Origin: a virus | IMG/VR virus record: IMGVR_UViG_3300037342_000088 | Coordinates: 1-33,357 of that record | Direction: 5' to 3' (one strand) | Length of the DNA: 33,357 nt | In this document: piece by piece, positions 8,082 to 14,837 of the stretch | How positions within the stretch are numbered: position 1 is the stretch's first letter | How the letters are laid out: the number at the start of each line of letters is the position of its first letter | Program-made: the position numbers and the translations under genes | The notes under the pieces: model-generated | Databases searched by the model: none | What the model saw: only the letters and a program-made list of their open reading frames with translations | Told to the model about the DNA's origin: nothing

Positions 8082-8264
8082 ATCTCCCTTGTCAACGTTA
8101 AACAGCTTAGGAGTCTACAGGCCACTAAACCCTGACGCTGACCTGAACCAAGGTTTAGCAGTTCCCGTCATTAGCAGGGCTGTAGACTCCCCCATCCATT
8201 CGTCCACAACTAAGGCCGAGACACATCCACAGTCCAAGTGGCAGATGATGGCTGGTTCAGGACT
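8082..8264. other. Gene-free structured segment upstream of the 8078 start
   Basis: A perfect 11-bp stem (GGAGTCTACAG near 8112 with CTGTAGACTCC near 8180-8190) encloses a second stem CTAAACC/GGTTTAG (about 8127-8159). Further right CCAC-N7-GTGG adds a small hairpin. No ORF. It is the same type of arrangement as the repeat hairpins (long stem right before a Shine-Dalgarno) with unrelated sequence. Confidence 0.6.
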
Positions 8265-8486
8265 CTAGGACAGTCTGCGAAGTAGGTCTTCAACGTGCAA
8301 CTCCGCAAGCGTCACATTCAACAGCGTGTAGTAGCTCCGCGCAGCTTTCAAAGCGCGATCAAAAGCAACCTTCGCAGTTGATGCAAAGACAATGCCCGTC
8401 CACCGCGTATTCGGGCGAAGATGATCAGGGATGCGTGGAATTCCTTCCACAAACTTCGCCTGTACAACAGCTTTGTAGGTCTTCAT
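8265..8486 (-). CDS. Hypothetical protein
   Basis: 73 aa from ATG at 8486, which overlaps the upstream stop (ATGA) and has GGAG upstream. Basic N-terminus (MKTYKAVVQAKFVEGIPRIP), then a helical Ala/Leu-rich C-terminal half. Last gene of the 8265-9012 group. Family not recognised. Confidence 0.75.
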   Translation of the reverse strand: MKTYKAVVQAKFVEGIPRIPDHLRPNTRWTGIVFASTAKVAFDRALKAARSYYTLLNVTLAELHVEDLLRRLS

Positions 8487-8857
8487 ACACTCTCCACAAC
8501 GACTCGCAGCGTTCTGCCCGCGAGCCAATTCTTCACCGCGCGAATCTCGGTCTTCACAATACCGAGAGTCTTCTCCGGATCAGGGGTCTCTACTTCCGCA
8601 AACTTGAACCCCAACTGCGGAATTGTTTTTCCCCACTTGGTAATGCTCAGCGGCTTACCCAACAACGTCAAACCTGCGCTCTTTGGCACCAGCGCCTTAT
8701 TGCGCACCAGCACAATCACCCTAGAAGCTCCGGTGATGGTCTCTTTCGCTGACGCAACAAGAAATCGGTCAGCGGGTTTGGCTTCGGCGGCGACTCGTGC
8801 GATGAAAGGGTCAGCGGGAACGGTACGGAAGCCATAGGCTGTTTTTGATCTCGACAT
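8483..8857 (-). CDS. Hypothetical basic protein
   Basis: 124 aa, ATG at 8857 with GAGGAGA upstream. Alternating basic and hydrophobic segments (SRVIVLVRNKALVPKS, then LAGRTLRVVVESV) suggest a mixed alpha/beta fold. Its first 142 nt overlap the end of the gene at 8716-9012 in another frame. Function unknown. Confidence 0.75.
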   Translation of the reverse strand: MSRSKTAYGFRTVPADPFIARVAAEAKPADRFLVASAKETITGASRVIVLVRNKALVPKSAGLTLLGKPLSITKWGKTIPQLGFKFAEVETPDPEKTLGIVKTEIRAVKNWLAGRTLRVVVESV

Positions 8858-9012
8858 TTCTTCTCCTCTTCAAAGATGGATAGTTCAACCCAGTGTGCCT
8901 TACGCTCAGGAGTTAGACGGTCCCACTCGCGTTGGAAAAACGACATCCCTATCCCAGAGTAGAATGCCTCCCGATAAGCTTTGGCTGCTTCGATCTGCTC
9001 TGGAGTAATCAT
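8716..9012 (-). CDS. Hypothetical protein, long overlap with next gene
   Basis: 98 aa from ATG at 9012 with GGGGGA upstream. The first 60 residues are a credible helical domain (ITPEQIEAAKAYREAFYSG, then FFQREWDRLTPERKAHWVEL). The rest is Pro/Ser/Arg rich and is read through the 5' part of the downstream gene (8716-8857), where no earlier stop occurs. A terminator-like hairpin lies immediately upstream, so this probably opens a new transcription unit. Confidence 0.7.
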   Translation of the reverse strand: MITPEQIEAAKAYREAFYSGIGMSFFQREWDRLTPERKAHWVELSIFEEEKKCRDQKQPMASVPFPLTLSSHESPPKPNPLTDFLLRQRKRPSPELLG

Positions 9013-9021
9013 GCTTCCCCC

Positions 9022-9054
9022 AAACGAAAAGGGGTAGCGTGACTCCGCCACCCC
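9022..9054 (-). terminator. Rho-independent terminator (leftward)
   Basis: On the minus strand GGGGTGGCG and CGCTACCCC pair across a 6-nt loop (9031-9054), followed by TTTTCGTTT. It lies between the 9071-9537 pair of genes and the start at 9012. Confidence 0.7.
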
Positions 9055-9070
9055 TCTCGGGATTTCCCCT

Positions 9071-9157
9071 TCAATAATTGTCTTTATCCAAACTCCACGT
9101 CTGTGAAAATGCTAGGTCATCTTCATAGAGGCCTCCTTGTCCAAACGCGCCTTTCAT
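9071..9157 (-). CDS. 28-aa coupled microprotein
   Basis: ATG at 9157 overlaps the stop of the upstream gene (ATGA). The frame reads MKGAFGQGGLYEDDLAFSQT and ends SLDKDNY. Acidic with balanced codons, and ends 17 bases before the terminator. No independent Shine-Dalgarno, so it would depend on coupling. Could be chance, but the fit between gene and terminator supports it. Confidence 0.5.
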   Translation of the reverse strand: MKGAFGQGGLYEDDLAFSQTWSLDKDNY

Positions 9158-9537
9158 GCGGCGATACTACGGCTGCCCATTCCACCCGGTTCGTTTCGCT
9201 CCCATTGACCTGGGAGTAGTACATTCGCAGGAGCTCCCGCAAACATCGGTGCGATGTCCTCATCGCGATAACCTGCCAACCCGCAACCGACTCTCGTTAG
9301 CGTAAAATTCCAATCAAGATGCTCAGCCGCGCGCTGAAGGAACTCATCAACGTAAAACTTGATCACCGGAAGGGGCAGGGGTTTCATATCACGTCCCTTA
9401 GTGGGAATCGCATAAGAATCGCCTTGAAACCCAACTCCACGCCCATAAACAGCGCCATGCTCCCTACGAGCACAAAGAGCTGCCCCTTTGCCATGCCACC
9501 CATTTAAGTTAGAACCGAAAACAAAGAAAGTACGCAT
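9154..9537 (-). CDS. A1S_2505-like phage non-structural protein
   Basis: 127 aa. The N-terminus MRTFFVFGSNLNGWHGKGAA, then GVGFQGDSYAIPTKGRDMK and TRVGCGLAGYRDEDIAPMF, are the hallmarks of the A1S_2505-type family, a macro-domain-like fold common in phages. Macro domains bind ADP-ribose or related nucleotides; activity here is inferred from family only. Full length. ATG at 9537 has GAGG five bases upstream. It is the first gene behind repeat hairpin 2. Confidence 0.85.
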   Translation of the reverse strand: MRTFFVFGSNLNGWHGKGAALCARREHGAVYGRGVGFQGDSYAIPTKGRDMKPLPLPVIKFYVDEFLQRAAEHLDWNFTLTRVGCGLAGYRDEDIAPMFAGAPANVLLPGQWERNEPGGMGSRSIAA

Positions 9538-9560
9538 TAAGCCTCAATACCCCACCGATG

Positions 9561-9663
9561 TGACGAGGGGTTTATAGCCTGGTGGAGCCGCATAGGTTGG
9601 AGACAGAACCCGCGCTCACCGCCCGAAGACGGTCCCATACACCAGGCTATAAACCCCTCGTCA
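9561..9663 (-). repeat. Start-associated inverted-repeat hairpin 2
   Basis: Perfect 24-bp arms at 9561-9584 and 9640-9663, 55-nt loop. Variable centre ATAG paired with CTAT, flank GTG with CAC. Fills the gap between the stop at 9665 and the start at 9537. Confidence 0.95.
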
Positions 9664-9664
9664 A

Positions 9665-9886
9665 CTAAAGTCCGTAAGTGTCCAACAGAACCATCGTCGT
9701 GACAAGCCCGAAGAATGTGCAGATAGCTCCAACAGGTATACACGCGGTCGACTGCCAACTTTGCTGGTTGAAGTATCTGCAGTACCAGCCAAACGTAACA
9801 AGCACAACTCCCAGAACAAGCAAGGCAATCGTAAAGAAGTATTTCCGAATCTTAAAGTAACCGCGTTCGTCCTGTGAATAAGCCAT
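9665..9886 (-). CDS. Small two-helix membrane protein
   Basis: 73 aa. A charged N-terminus (MAYSQDERGYFKIRKY) precedes two hydrophobic helices at about residues 17-36 and 50-68. The ATG overlaps the upstream stop (TAATG). Holin-like size and topology, but no lysis genes adjoin, so function is open. Confidence 0.78.
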   Translation of the reverse strand: MAYSQDERGYFKIRKYFFTIALLVLGVVLVTFGWYCRYFNQQSWQSTACIPVGAICTFFGLVTTMVLLDTYGL

Positions 9887-10155
9887 TAAATCATCGTCCT
9901 TACTATCATCGTATCCATGAGGGAGCGCACAACGTCACGCTCCCTCTGTAGATGATCTGCTGCGTTCTCTGCGGTTGCGGTTAGAGCCTCGCTTAGTTGT
10001 GTTCCCTCGACGAGCCCTTTGCACGTCTCAAGGATTGCGAGGCTAATCTCCAGCTCGTCGGAGTCGTCGGAGTTCTCTGCGACCGACCTTATGATGCTGT
10101 TCAGGTGTTGGCGTCCGAGTTTGCGGATGTTCAGCACGTCGAGCCTCTTCTTCAA
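9886..10155 (-). CDS. Hypothetical helical protein
   Basis: 89 aa from TTG at 10155 (a GTG at 10137 with AGG upstream is an alternative). Acidic, all-helical pattern (NSDDSDELEISLAILETCKG, then HLQRERDVVRSLMDTMI). Coupled to the membrane protein that follows. A small hairpin precedes the start. Confidence 0.7.
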   Translation of the reverse strand: MKKRLDVLNIRKLGRQHLNSIIRSVAENSDDSDELEISLAILETCKGLVEGTQLSEALTATAENAADHLQRERDVVRSLMDTMIVRTMI

Positions 10156-10166
10156 GTGCTTGTGTT

Positions 10167-10185
10167 CCGGCTCTTAACAAGCCGG
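10167..10185 (-). other. Small hairpin before the 10155 start
   Basis: CCGGCT 10167-10172 pairs with AGCCGG 10180-10185 across a 7-nt loop, 12 bases upstream of the TTG start. Possible translational control or processing site; no T tract, so not a classic terminator. Confidence 0.4.
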
Positions 10186-10206
10186 GAATGGAATGCTTAA
10201 CGATGG

Positions 10207-10407
10207 TTAGCGGGACTCGCATGAATGGCCCACTCGGAAGCGATGGATGCGTGCTGGAGGCTCTTTCTCCCCTGCAAGAGGTACCAACTCGGCAATGTGT
10301 TTCGAACGCCGAGCATTTGGATCGTCATTTTCATCAGTAGCTCCGGTAACAACGAAGCCCGGAGCAAACTCGCCTTGGTTAATCAAGCGGATACTGTCGG
10401 GAGTCAC
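10207..10407 (-). CDS. Hypothetical protein
   Basis: 66 aa from GTG at 10407, with GGAGG four bases upstream and overlapping the upstream stop (GTGA). N-terminus MTPDSIRLINQGEFAPGF, then an acidic loop and a basic His-rich C-terminus. No family recognised. Confidence 0.72.
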   Translation of the reverse strand: MTPDSIRLINQGEFAPGFVVTGATDENDDPNARRSKHIAELVPLAGEKEPPARIHRFRVGHSCESR

Positions 10408-10649
10408 TTTGCCTCCAATGTTCGAATGACGCTTGAGGTAATTAACCTGCCTGTCATGCCCTTAACAAATGGTGGGCACCACATTAACAGTATATTACCC
10501 CTAACCTCCCACGTATTATACGTCCCATACGCAGTACGCAGGGAGGGAGAGCCCCCATTGGTATAGGTTCTCTCCCATCTCTTCGCTTCCAAGTGCAGGA
10601 CGTACGTGGAATTCAAGGTAACGATTGTAACGGTTGTCGCAGGAGTCAT
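10404..10649 (-). CDS. Hypothetical beta-rich protein
   Basis: 81 aa; ATG at 10649 overlaps the upstream stop (ATGA). Short beta strands (TTVTIVTLNSTYVLHLEAK) and a Gly/Pro loop. No family recognised. Middle gene of the 10207-10876 cluster. Confidence 0.75.
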   Translation of the reverse strand: MTPATTVTIVTLNSTYVLHLEAKRWERTYTNGGSPSLRTAYGTYNTWEVRGNILLMWCPPFVKGMTGRLITSSVIRTLEAK

Positions 10650-10876
10650 GCCCGCTCGCTGATCAACGGGGTAATCTTCCCGTTCGTTACGGCAGAGAGC
10701 CGCGTTCTGTGCCCGGCCAACTTCGAACTCTCATACTTCTTGAGAGCCGAAGAGATGGTCTCACGAGAAGCAAGCAATCCGTACACTTGCGTTCCCTTCC
10801 GACGTTCAATCGTGAAGGTCGCGTGCATGGGGTACTCCACGACTCTTCCACGAATCTTTGCGATGAGTGTTTGCAT
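10646..10876 (-). CDS. Hypothetical small basic protein
   Basis: 76 aa; ATG at 10876 with AAGGAG upstream, directly after repeat hairpin 3. The sequence (HATFTIERRKGTQVYGLLAS, then ALKKYESSKLAGHRTRLSAV) suggests a small alpha/beta nucleic-acid binding protein, by charge pattern only. Confidence 0.78.
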   Translation of the reverse strand: MQTLIAKIRGRVVEYPMHATFTIERRKGTQVYGLLASRETISSALKKYESSKLAGHRTRLSAVTNGKITPLISERA

Positions 10877-10891
10877 AAAGTCTCCTTGAGT

Positions 10892-11014
10892 TGACGAGGG
10901 GTTTGGGGCCTGGTGGCTGGGGCACTGGGGGTACTGATTTCAACCCTCAGCCGACAGCCTCACGCGGATTTTAGTGTGACATCAGTTCTCCACCAGGCCC
11001 CAAACCCCTCGTCA
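10892..11014 (-). repeat. Start-associated inverted-repeat hairpin 3
   Basis: Perfect 25-bp arms at 10892-10916 and 10990-11014, 73-nt loop. Variable centre GGGG/CCCC, flank GTGG/CCAC. The left arm ends 15 bases from the 10876 start. Confidence 0.95.
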
Positions 11015-11051
11015 CGTCGGTACGTTGGTGTCCGCTTTATCAGTGCGGCCC

Positions 11052-11237
11052 TTAACGTCCAAACTTGCGTGTTGTAATGTGGTACAGCAAAAGCGTCGAA
11101 TGGAGCTTCGGCATCCTTAACTGCCTGCCGAAGAACTCACTCAACATCCAAACATGGAGGTTCCTGCACAGAGAGTACCAAGCAACTATCATAATCCCTG
11201 TGCAGAGGGTTTCGATGAGGAGAATGTCAAGGTTCAT
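11052..11237 (-). CDS. Small membrane protein
   Basis: 61 aa; ATG at 11237 overlaps the stop of the 43-aa gene upstream (ATGA). One hydrophobic helix at residues 3-20 (LDILLIETLCTGIMIVAWYS) followed by a basic aromatic tail. Probably inner membrane. Function unknown. Confidence 0.65.
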   Translation of the reverse strand: MNLDILLIETLCTGIMIVAWYSLCRNLHVWMLSEFFGRQLRMPKLHSTLLLYHITTRKFGR

Positions 11238-11365
11238 ACCGTACCAAAGGAGAAGTGCAGGATACAACCGTTGGCCCTGTCCTTCTGCGAGATGGGGTGA
11301 AGGCGGATATAGCCAGTCTCATTGGCCGCCGCGACGATGTCTTTCGCAAACTGCTGCATGTCCAT
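11234..11365 (-). CDS. 43-aa hypothetical protein
   Basis: ATG at 11365 with AAGGAGA at ideal spacing. Begins MDMQQFAKDIVAAANETGYI and ends CILHFSFGTV. The strong Shine-Dalgarno and coupled stop make it a convincing short gene. No family recognised. The 140 nt upstream (11366-11505) hold a GGGGT/ACCCC hairpin and no ORF. Confidence 0.72.
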   Translation of the reverse strand: MDMQQFAKDIVAAANETGYIRLHPISQKDRANGCILHFSFGTV

Positions 11366-11505
11366 GTTGTCTCCTTAAATGGCGGAGTAAGTTCTTCTAC
11401 TGAGGCTCACGCTACTGGGGTCTTGGACACCCCCGCCTACATGATTTGTAGTTGTAACGAACCTGCACTCCCACAAAGGCTCGTAAGCCCTTGCGGGAAA
11501 GCACG

Positions 11506-12009
11506 TTAGTTGTTGTTGCCTTGAAGTTGAGCGAGTATTTGCTGGAAGGCCCAATAGCCCGGATTTAAGAGACACGTCAGTAATTCGTACCCTTTAACGA
11601 ATAGTACTACTGTAAAGATAAACTGCAAACAATGCCCTACGATACCACAGATGAAGTACCCGGTGTTGTCGCCGTGGCGGTCAAACTCGTTACAGAATGC
11701 CCAATATCTTCGTGTATTGAGCGCCCCAACCACAATCACCATCAACATCAAGGTCATCTCAATGGCGTTGAAGTATACTACCACTTCCGCCTGTTGGAGG
11801 TACATCTTCCAAACCTGCCCAGCGGCAACGCCCAACTTCGCAGCAATGGCGTCGAGACGTGAGAGAACTTCCGTAGTGACCTTGTCTACTTCCTGCGTTA
11901 CGTCCTGTGAGGTTGTGGGCGTATCAGCATAGGCTTGAAGCCCGCCAAAGAACGCCAAGCCGGTCAATGCCAACAACAGACTTGAGATACTGCGTCTTGC
12001 GTAAATCAT
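11506..12009 (-). CDS. Secreted/membrane protein with signal peptide
   Basis: 167 aa, ATG at 12009 with AAGGAGA upstream. A classical signal peptide covers residues 1-29, with likely cleavage after QAYA. A predicted helical/coiled-coil region follows (residues 36-70), then two membrane helices at about 84-100 and 128-146. This predicts a cell-envelope protein of the infected host, perhaps superinfection or lysis related (inference). First gene behind hairpin 4 and leader of a three-gene set. Confidence 0.82.
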   Translation of the reverse strand: MIYARRSISSLLLALTGLAFFGGLQAYADTPTTSQDVTQEVDKVTTEVLSRLDAIAAKLGVAAGQVWKMYLQQAEVVVYFNAIEMTLMLMVIVVGALNTRRYWAFCNEFDRHGDNTGYFICGIVGHCLQFIFTVVLFVKGYELLTCLLNPGYWAFQQILAQLQGNNN

Positions 12010-12025
12010 AAACGTCTCCTTCTCA

Positions 12026-12131
12026 TGACGAGGGGTTTAGGGCCTGGTGTAGCTGGCCAAGTGAATGGATTGGGGCGGACCCCTCTCTTCATAGCAGCAA
12101 TTCAGCGACACCAGGCTCTAAACCCCTCGTC
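12026..12131 (-). repeat. Start-associated inverted-repeat hairpin 4
   Basis: 24-bp arms at 12026-12050 and 12108-12131 with one non-Watson-Crick pair (G-T on plus, A-C on minus), 57-nt loop. Centre AGGG against CTCT, flank GTGT against ACAC. Fills the gap between 12137 and 12009. Confidence 0.93.
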
Positions 12132-12136
12132 TGTTA

Positions 12137-12457
12137 TTACATCAATTCGGATTCTGCGCTAAGTGAAGCACCCCTATACCCATGCGCTACTTTAGTAGGG
12201 TAGTTGTGTGCTATATCCTTGAGCTGTTTAGCTACTTCTTGGAACTTCACGGCAGCAGGAAAGCAAAGCCAAAGCGCACAGCTAAGTGGTTTGTTCGTGC
12301 ATCCATCGGTCCCGAGGAGTGAGCAACCTTGACAACACCCACCCTTGGGGCCTTTGATGCACTCAAGGCAGTAGTCACGTACTCCGCTGGTTTGCAGGAG
12401 TGTGTCTATCTGCCCAATCTGCACGAGCACTTGAGGGTTGCGTGGTTTGCAGCTCAT
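12137..12457 (-). CDS. YkgJ-like cysteine-cluster protein
   Basis: 106 aa; ATG at 12457 two bases after the upstream stop. The open frame continues far upstream but overlaps the 12460-12708 gene. It has a dense cysteine array (CLECIKGPKGGCC, QGCSLL, DGC, SCALWLC) like YkgJ-type putative metal or Fe-S cluster proteins. No signal peptide. Role unknown. Confidence 0.75.
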   Translation of the reverse strand: MSCKPRNPQVLVQIGQIDTLLQTSGVRDYCLECIKGPKGGCCQGCSLLGTDGCTNKPLSCALWLCFPAAVKFQEVAKQLKDIAHNYPTKVAHGYRGASLSAESELM

Positions 12458-12459
12458 GG

Positions 12460-12708
12460 TTAGGCTGCTTTTACGTTCTCGCAGATAGTGCAGCGAGCAC
12501 GCGCAGGTTCTTGTGGCTTGCGGCGAAGCAGGTTGTGCATTCGCATTCCCGGTCCGAACTTCTCGTCCTGGTATTGAACGCCGTTGGTACGTGTGTGAAA
12601 TGGAAACTGATAGCGCGGCTTTGGATTCGTTGCTTGAGAAACGGACGCGCTTCCTGAGTGACAATTGATTGAGGATGCGACTACGCAACCACAGAACATT
12701 ACCGGCAT
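12460..12708 (-). CDS. Hypothetical protein with terminal cysteine motifs
   Basis: 82 aa; ATG at 12708 with GGGAG upstream. CGC near the N-terminus, CTIC near the C-terminus and a basic aromatic middle (NPKPRYQFPFHTRT). Possibly a small zinc protein. Coupled to the cysteine-cluster gene that follows. Confidence 0.72.
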   Translation of the reverse strand: MPVMFCGCVVASSINCHSGSASVSQATNPKPRYQFPFHTRTNGVQYQDEKFGPGMRMHNLLRRKPQEPARARCTICENVKAA

Positions 12709-12718
12709 AGAGGTCTCC

Positions 12719-13243
12719 CTATTTCTTTGCTTTGGCCCAAAGACGCTCGTATGGGGTTAGTGCGTCGTCGGTGTGTGTTCGAGGAAACTTTGTACCCGCT
12801 CGCTTTCGGGCTTCCTCGTTTTGAGCGAACTCCACGGCTTGCATGTTAAGGCGCGTATCTACCCGGTGCTTCAGGTCCTCAATCTCACGGTTGTAGCTGG
12901 CTACCATGATGAAAGGGACCACCCCGGTTAGGATGCCATCGTTCAGGCACTTCTCTGAGATGTTCAGTAAGTCAATCAAACTGTCATGCCGCTGACGCCC
13001 CATACCGGGGCTAGCCTTTAGATCGTCTATTACATCGTCGAGGATTTGCCTTAAACTACGCCCGTCCTCTTGCATTTCTTTGAATGCTTTGAGTGTGTTT
13101 TGAATTGCCTCGGCTTCGGTCGTACCTTGACCGTGAAGGGTTAAAATTTGCCATCCTGCGTCTATTTGGACTGAGATGGCACCAGGAAACTCGCGTTTAA
13201 GCATTCCCTTGAGATTCTCAAGGTCAATGGGAACCTTCGGCAT
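12719..13243 (-). CDS. Hypothetical helical protein
   Basis: 174 aa from ATG at 13243 (GAGG seven bases upstream; a further ATG at 13255 has no site). A small beta module at residues 25-45 (AISVQIDAGWQILTLHGQG) is followed by long helices. Acidic, cytoplasmic, no family recognised. Lies 40 nt behind the Ala-rich gene. Confidence 0.78.
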   Translation of the reverse strand: MPKVPIDLENLKGMLKREFPGAISVQIDAGWQILTLHGQGTTEAEAIQNTLKAFKEMQEDGRSLRQILDDVIDDLKASPGMGRQRHDSLIDLLNISEKCLNDGILTGVVPFIMVASYNREIEDLKHRVDTRLNMQAVEFAQNEEARKRAGTKFPRTHTDDALTPYERLWAKAKK

Positions 13244-13283
13244 CGCTGGCCTCATGGTAAAGGCGAACAGGGTTAATTGTACT

Positions 13284-14336
13284 CTACTGGAGAAGTGTGC
13301 AACCAGGGCTGCTTAGTTCTTTGAGAACTTCGAGCGCCAAGTTTGCAGAAAGAATTAGGAATTTGTCAGCAGCAGCATAAGCAGCAGCAGCAGCATTAGC
13401 AGCAGCATAAGCAGCAGCAGCAGCATCAGCATCAGCATTAGCAGCATCAGCAGCACGAGCAGCATTAGCAGCATCAGCACGAGCAGCAGCAGCACGAGCA
13501 GCACGAGCAGTAGCAGCACGAGCAGCACGAGCAGTAGCAGCACAAGCACGAGCAGCATCAGCAGCACAAGCACGAGCAGCAGCAGCACGAGCACGAGCAT
13601 CAGCAGCACGAGCACGAGCATCAGCAGCACGAGCAGCATCAGCAGCAACAGCAGCACGAGCAGCAGCAGCACGAGCAGCAGCAGCACGAGCAGCATTAGC
13701 AGCAGCATAAGCAGCAGCATAAGCAGCAGCAGCAGCAGCAGCAGCATCAGCAGCACGAGCAGCAGCATAAGCAGCAGCAGCAGCATTAGCAGCAGCATCA
13801 GGAGCAGCACGAGCAGCAGCAGCAGCAGCAGCAGCATCAGCAGCACGAGCAGCAGCATTAGCAGCAGCATAAGCAGCAGCATAAGCAGCAGCAGCAGCAT
13901 CAGCAGCATCAGCAGCATCAGCAGCATCACCTTCTTCTTCGCAATTGTCCGCTGCCAAAAGACACGCAGAATTGTTAGGAAAGATTTCACGAAACAGCGT
14001 GGGAATCAAAACACGAATAGTTTTCTCTGAAATCCTTTGTGCAAACTCAACGCCATCTACTACGCCTCGGCTGCCCAGCTGCGCAATTCCTAAATTGCGC
14101 AATCCTTTCGCACGCGCTAAAGGCGAACTCCATGGAGAATCGTTAAGTGCTATCTTAAAGCTGCGTATTGATTGTGTTACACACTTAGGGTCATCGCCGT
14201 GAGGCAAGCCCAGTGTCTGACAGATAGCGGCTTCAATGCAAACTTGATCTGTTGAGTTTCCAAGACCGTATGATAAGCCTTTGGAAAGTATTGAGTCGAA
14301 CTTCTCAACGTTGAAATCACTCAAATTGAATGTCAT
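13284..14336 (-). CDS. Alanine-repeat protein with conserved N-terminal domain
   Basis: 350 aa; ATG at 14336 with AAGGAGA directly after the repeat arm. Residues 1-135 are a folded domain (STDQVCIEAAICQTLGLPHG, SFKIALNDSPWSSP, ARAKGLRNLGIAQLGS) of a kind I associate with proteins carrying alanine-rich tails in phages and bacteria, without an assigned function. Residues about 136-325 are almost pure Ala interrupted by D, Y, N or R every three to four positions, predicting a very long single helix. A short ordinary C-terminus follows (LALEVLKELSSPGC). The tail may be a structural rod or spacer. Its DNA is a trinucleotide repeat tract prone to length change. Confidence 0.85.
   Translation of the reverse strand: MTFNLSDFNVEKFDSILSKGLSYGLGNSTDQVCIEAAICQTLGLPHGDDPKCVTQSIRSFKIALNDSPWSSPLARAKGLRNLGIAQLGSRGVVDGVEFAQRISEKTIRVLIPTLFREIFPNNSACLLAADNCEEEGDAADAADAADAAAAAYAAAYAAANAAARAADAAAAAAAARAAPDAAANAAAAAYAAARAADAAAAAAAAYAAAYAAANAARAAAARAAAARAAVAADAARAADARARAADARARAAAARACAADAARACAATARAARAATARAARAAAARADAANAARAADAANADADAAAAAYAAANAAAAAYAAADKFLILSANLALEVLKELSSPGCTLLQ
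13366..13925. repeat. 560-bp imperfect CAG-type trinucleotide repeat
   Basis: Runs of GCA/AGC units with scattered GAGCA, TTAGCA and TAAGCA variants encode the Ala tail. The opposite strand is open as poly-Leu/Met, which is only a shadow. Confidence 0.9.
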
Positions 14337-14346
14337 GATGTCTCCT

Positions 14347-14370
14347 TGACGAGGGGTTTGTGGCCTGGTG
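14347..14370 (-). repeat. Start-associated arm, centre TGTG
   Basis: Lies immediately upstream of the Shine-Dalgarno of the 14336 start. No intact partner nearby; 14411-14430 may be a decayed one. The TGTG centre is unique in the window. Confidence 0.85.
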
Positions 14371-14392
14371 TCATTGGTTACTCCGGGCCGGG

Positions 14393-14584
14393 TTAAAGGC
14401 TGGGTTCACGCAGGACAACGACTCCTCTCGCGGGCGCGTCCGCGTATGATACGTGCGCTGCGAGCGTGGGTGCGTGCATGTGTGGGTGAGTGCGCGCGTC
14501 GCATGGGTGCGCTTGCGCGTATGAGTGCGCGTTAGATAGACGTATGTGCGCGTCTAACGCATGGGCGAACGTGTTTGGTTGCAT
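14393..14584 (-). CDS. Low-complexity small protein
   Basis: 63 aa; ATG at 14584 has a perfect AGGAGA, the same spacing pattern as other genes here. The protein is His/Ala rich (SNAHSYAQAHPCDARTHPHM). The DNA at 14440-14570 is alternating purine-pyrimidine (GTGCGC-type), unusual for a coding region. Either a genuine fast-evolving gene or a structural DNA element with a fortuitous frame. Confidence 0.5.
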   Translation of the reverse strand: MQPNTFAHALDAHIRLSNAHSYAQAHPCDARTHPHMHAPTLAAHVSYADAPARGVVVLREPSL

Positions 14585-14779
14585 GATGGTCTCCTATGGG
14601 CGAAGATTTTACGAAAATGCCGTTTTTGCGGTTTAAAGGCTCAAGGTGCGATTCTTGCCGTTTTTGGCTGCTACCCCTGCCTGAATTCTCAGCGCCGTGG
14701 TCTTGGGGCATTGCAGCGAAAAATAAATTGATTTACTGTTTCAGGTCAAACCCAATTTTCTCGCTTTCATCTTTCGGGC

Positions 14780-14814
14780 AAAAAAATGCCCACCCCGATG
14801 ATCTGGGGTGGGCA
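14780..14814 (-). terminator. Strong Rho-independent terminator (leftward)
   Basis: Perfect 10-bp stem (TGCCCACCCC/GGGGTGGGCA, 14787-14814) with an 8-nt loop, followed on the minus strand by seven T. It closes the unit 14838-15944. The flanking 14585-14779 holds no ORF and no clear promoter. Confidence 0.9.
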
Positions 14815-14837
14815 GGTGATTCAGTTTGTCGCCAGTG

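Noticed and set aside
9561-9663. Start-associated hairpins as ordinary terminators
   Set aside because: No T tract follows the arms, and the arm abuts the next Shine-Dalgarno instead of a gene end.
9537-9758. 73-aa minus-strand ORF over hairpin 2
   Set aside because: It reads through both repeat arms and overlaps the better membrane-protein gene; no Shine-Dalgarno.
12458-12688. Upstream extension of the cysteine-cluster gene
   Set aside because: Overlaps the 12460-12708 gene completely; the ATG at 12457 fits the coupled layout.
13366-13925. CRISPR array
   Set aside because: Simple trinucleotide repeat inside a gene, no unique spacers.
13355-13990. 211-aa Leu/Met-rich frame
   Set aside because: Shifted-frame shadow of the alanine tract.
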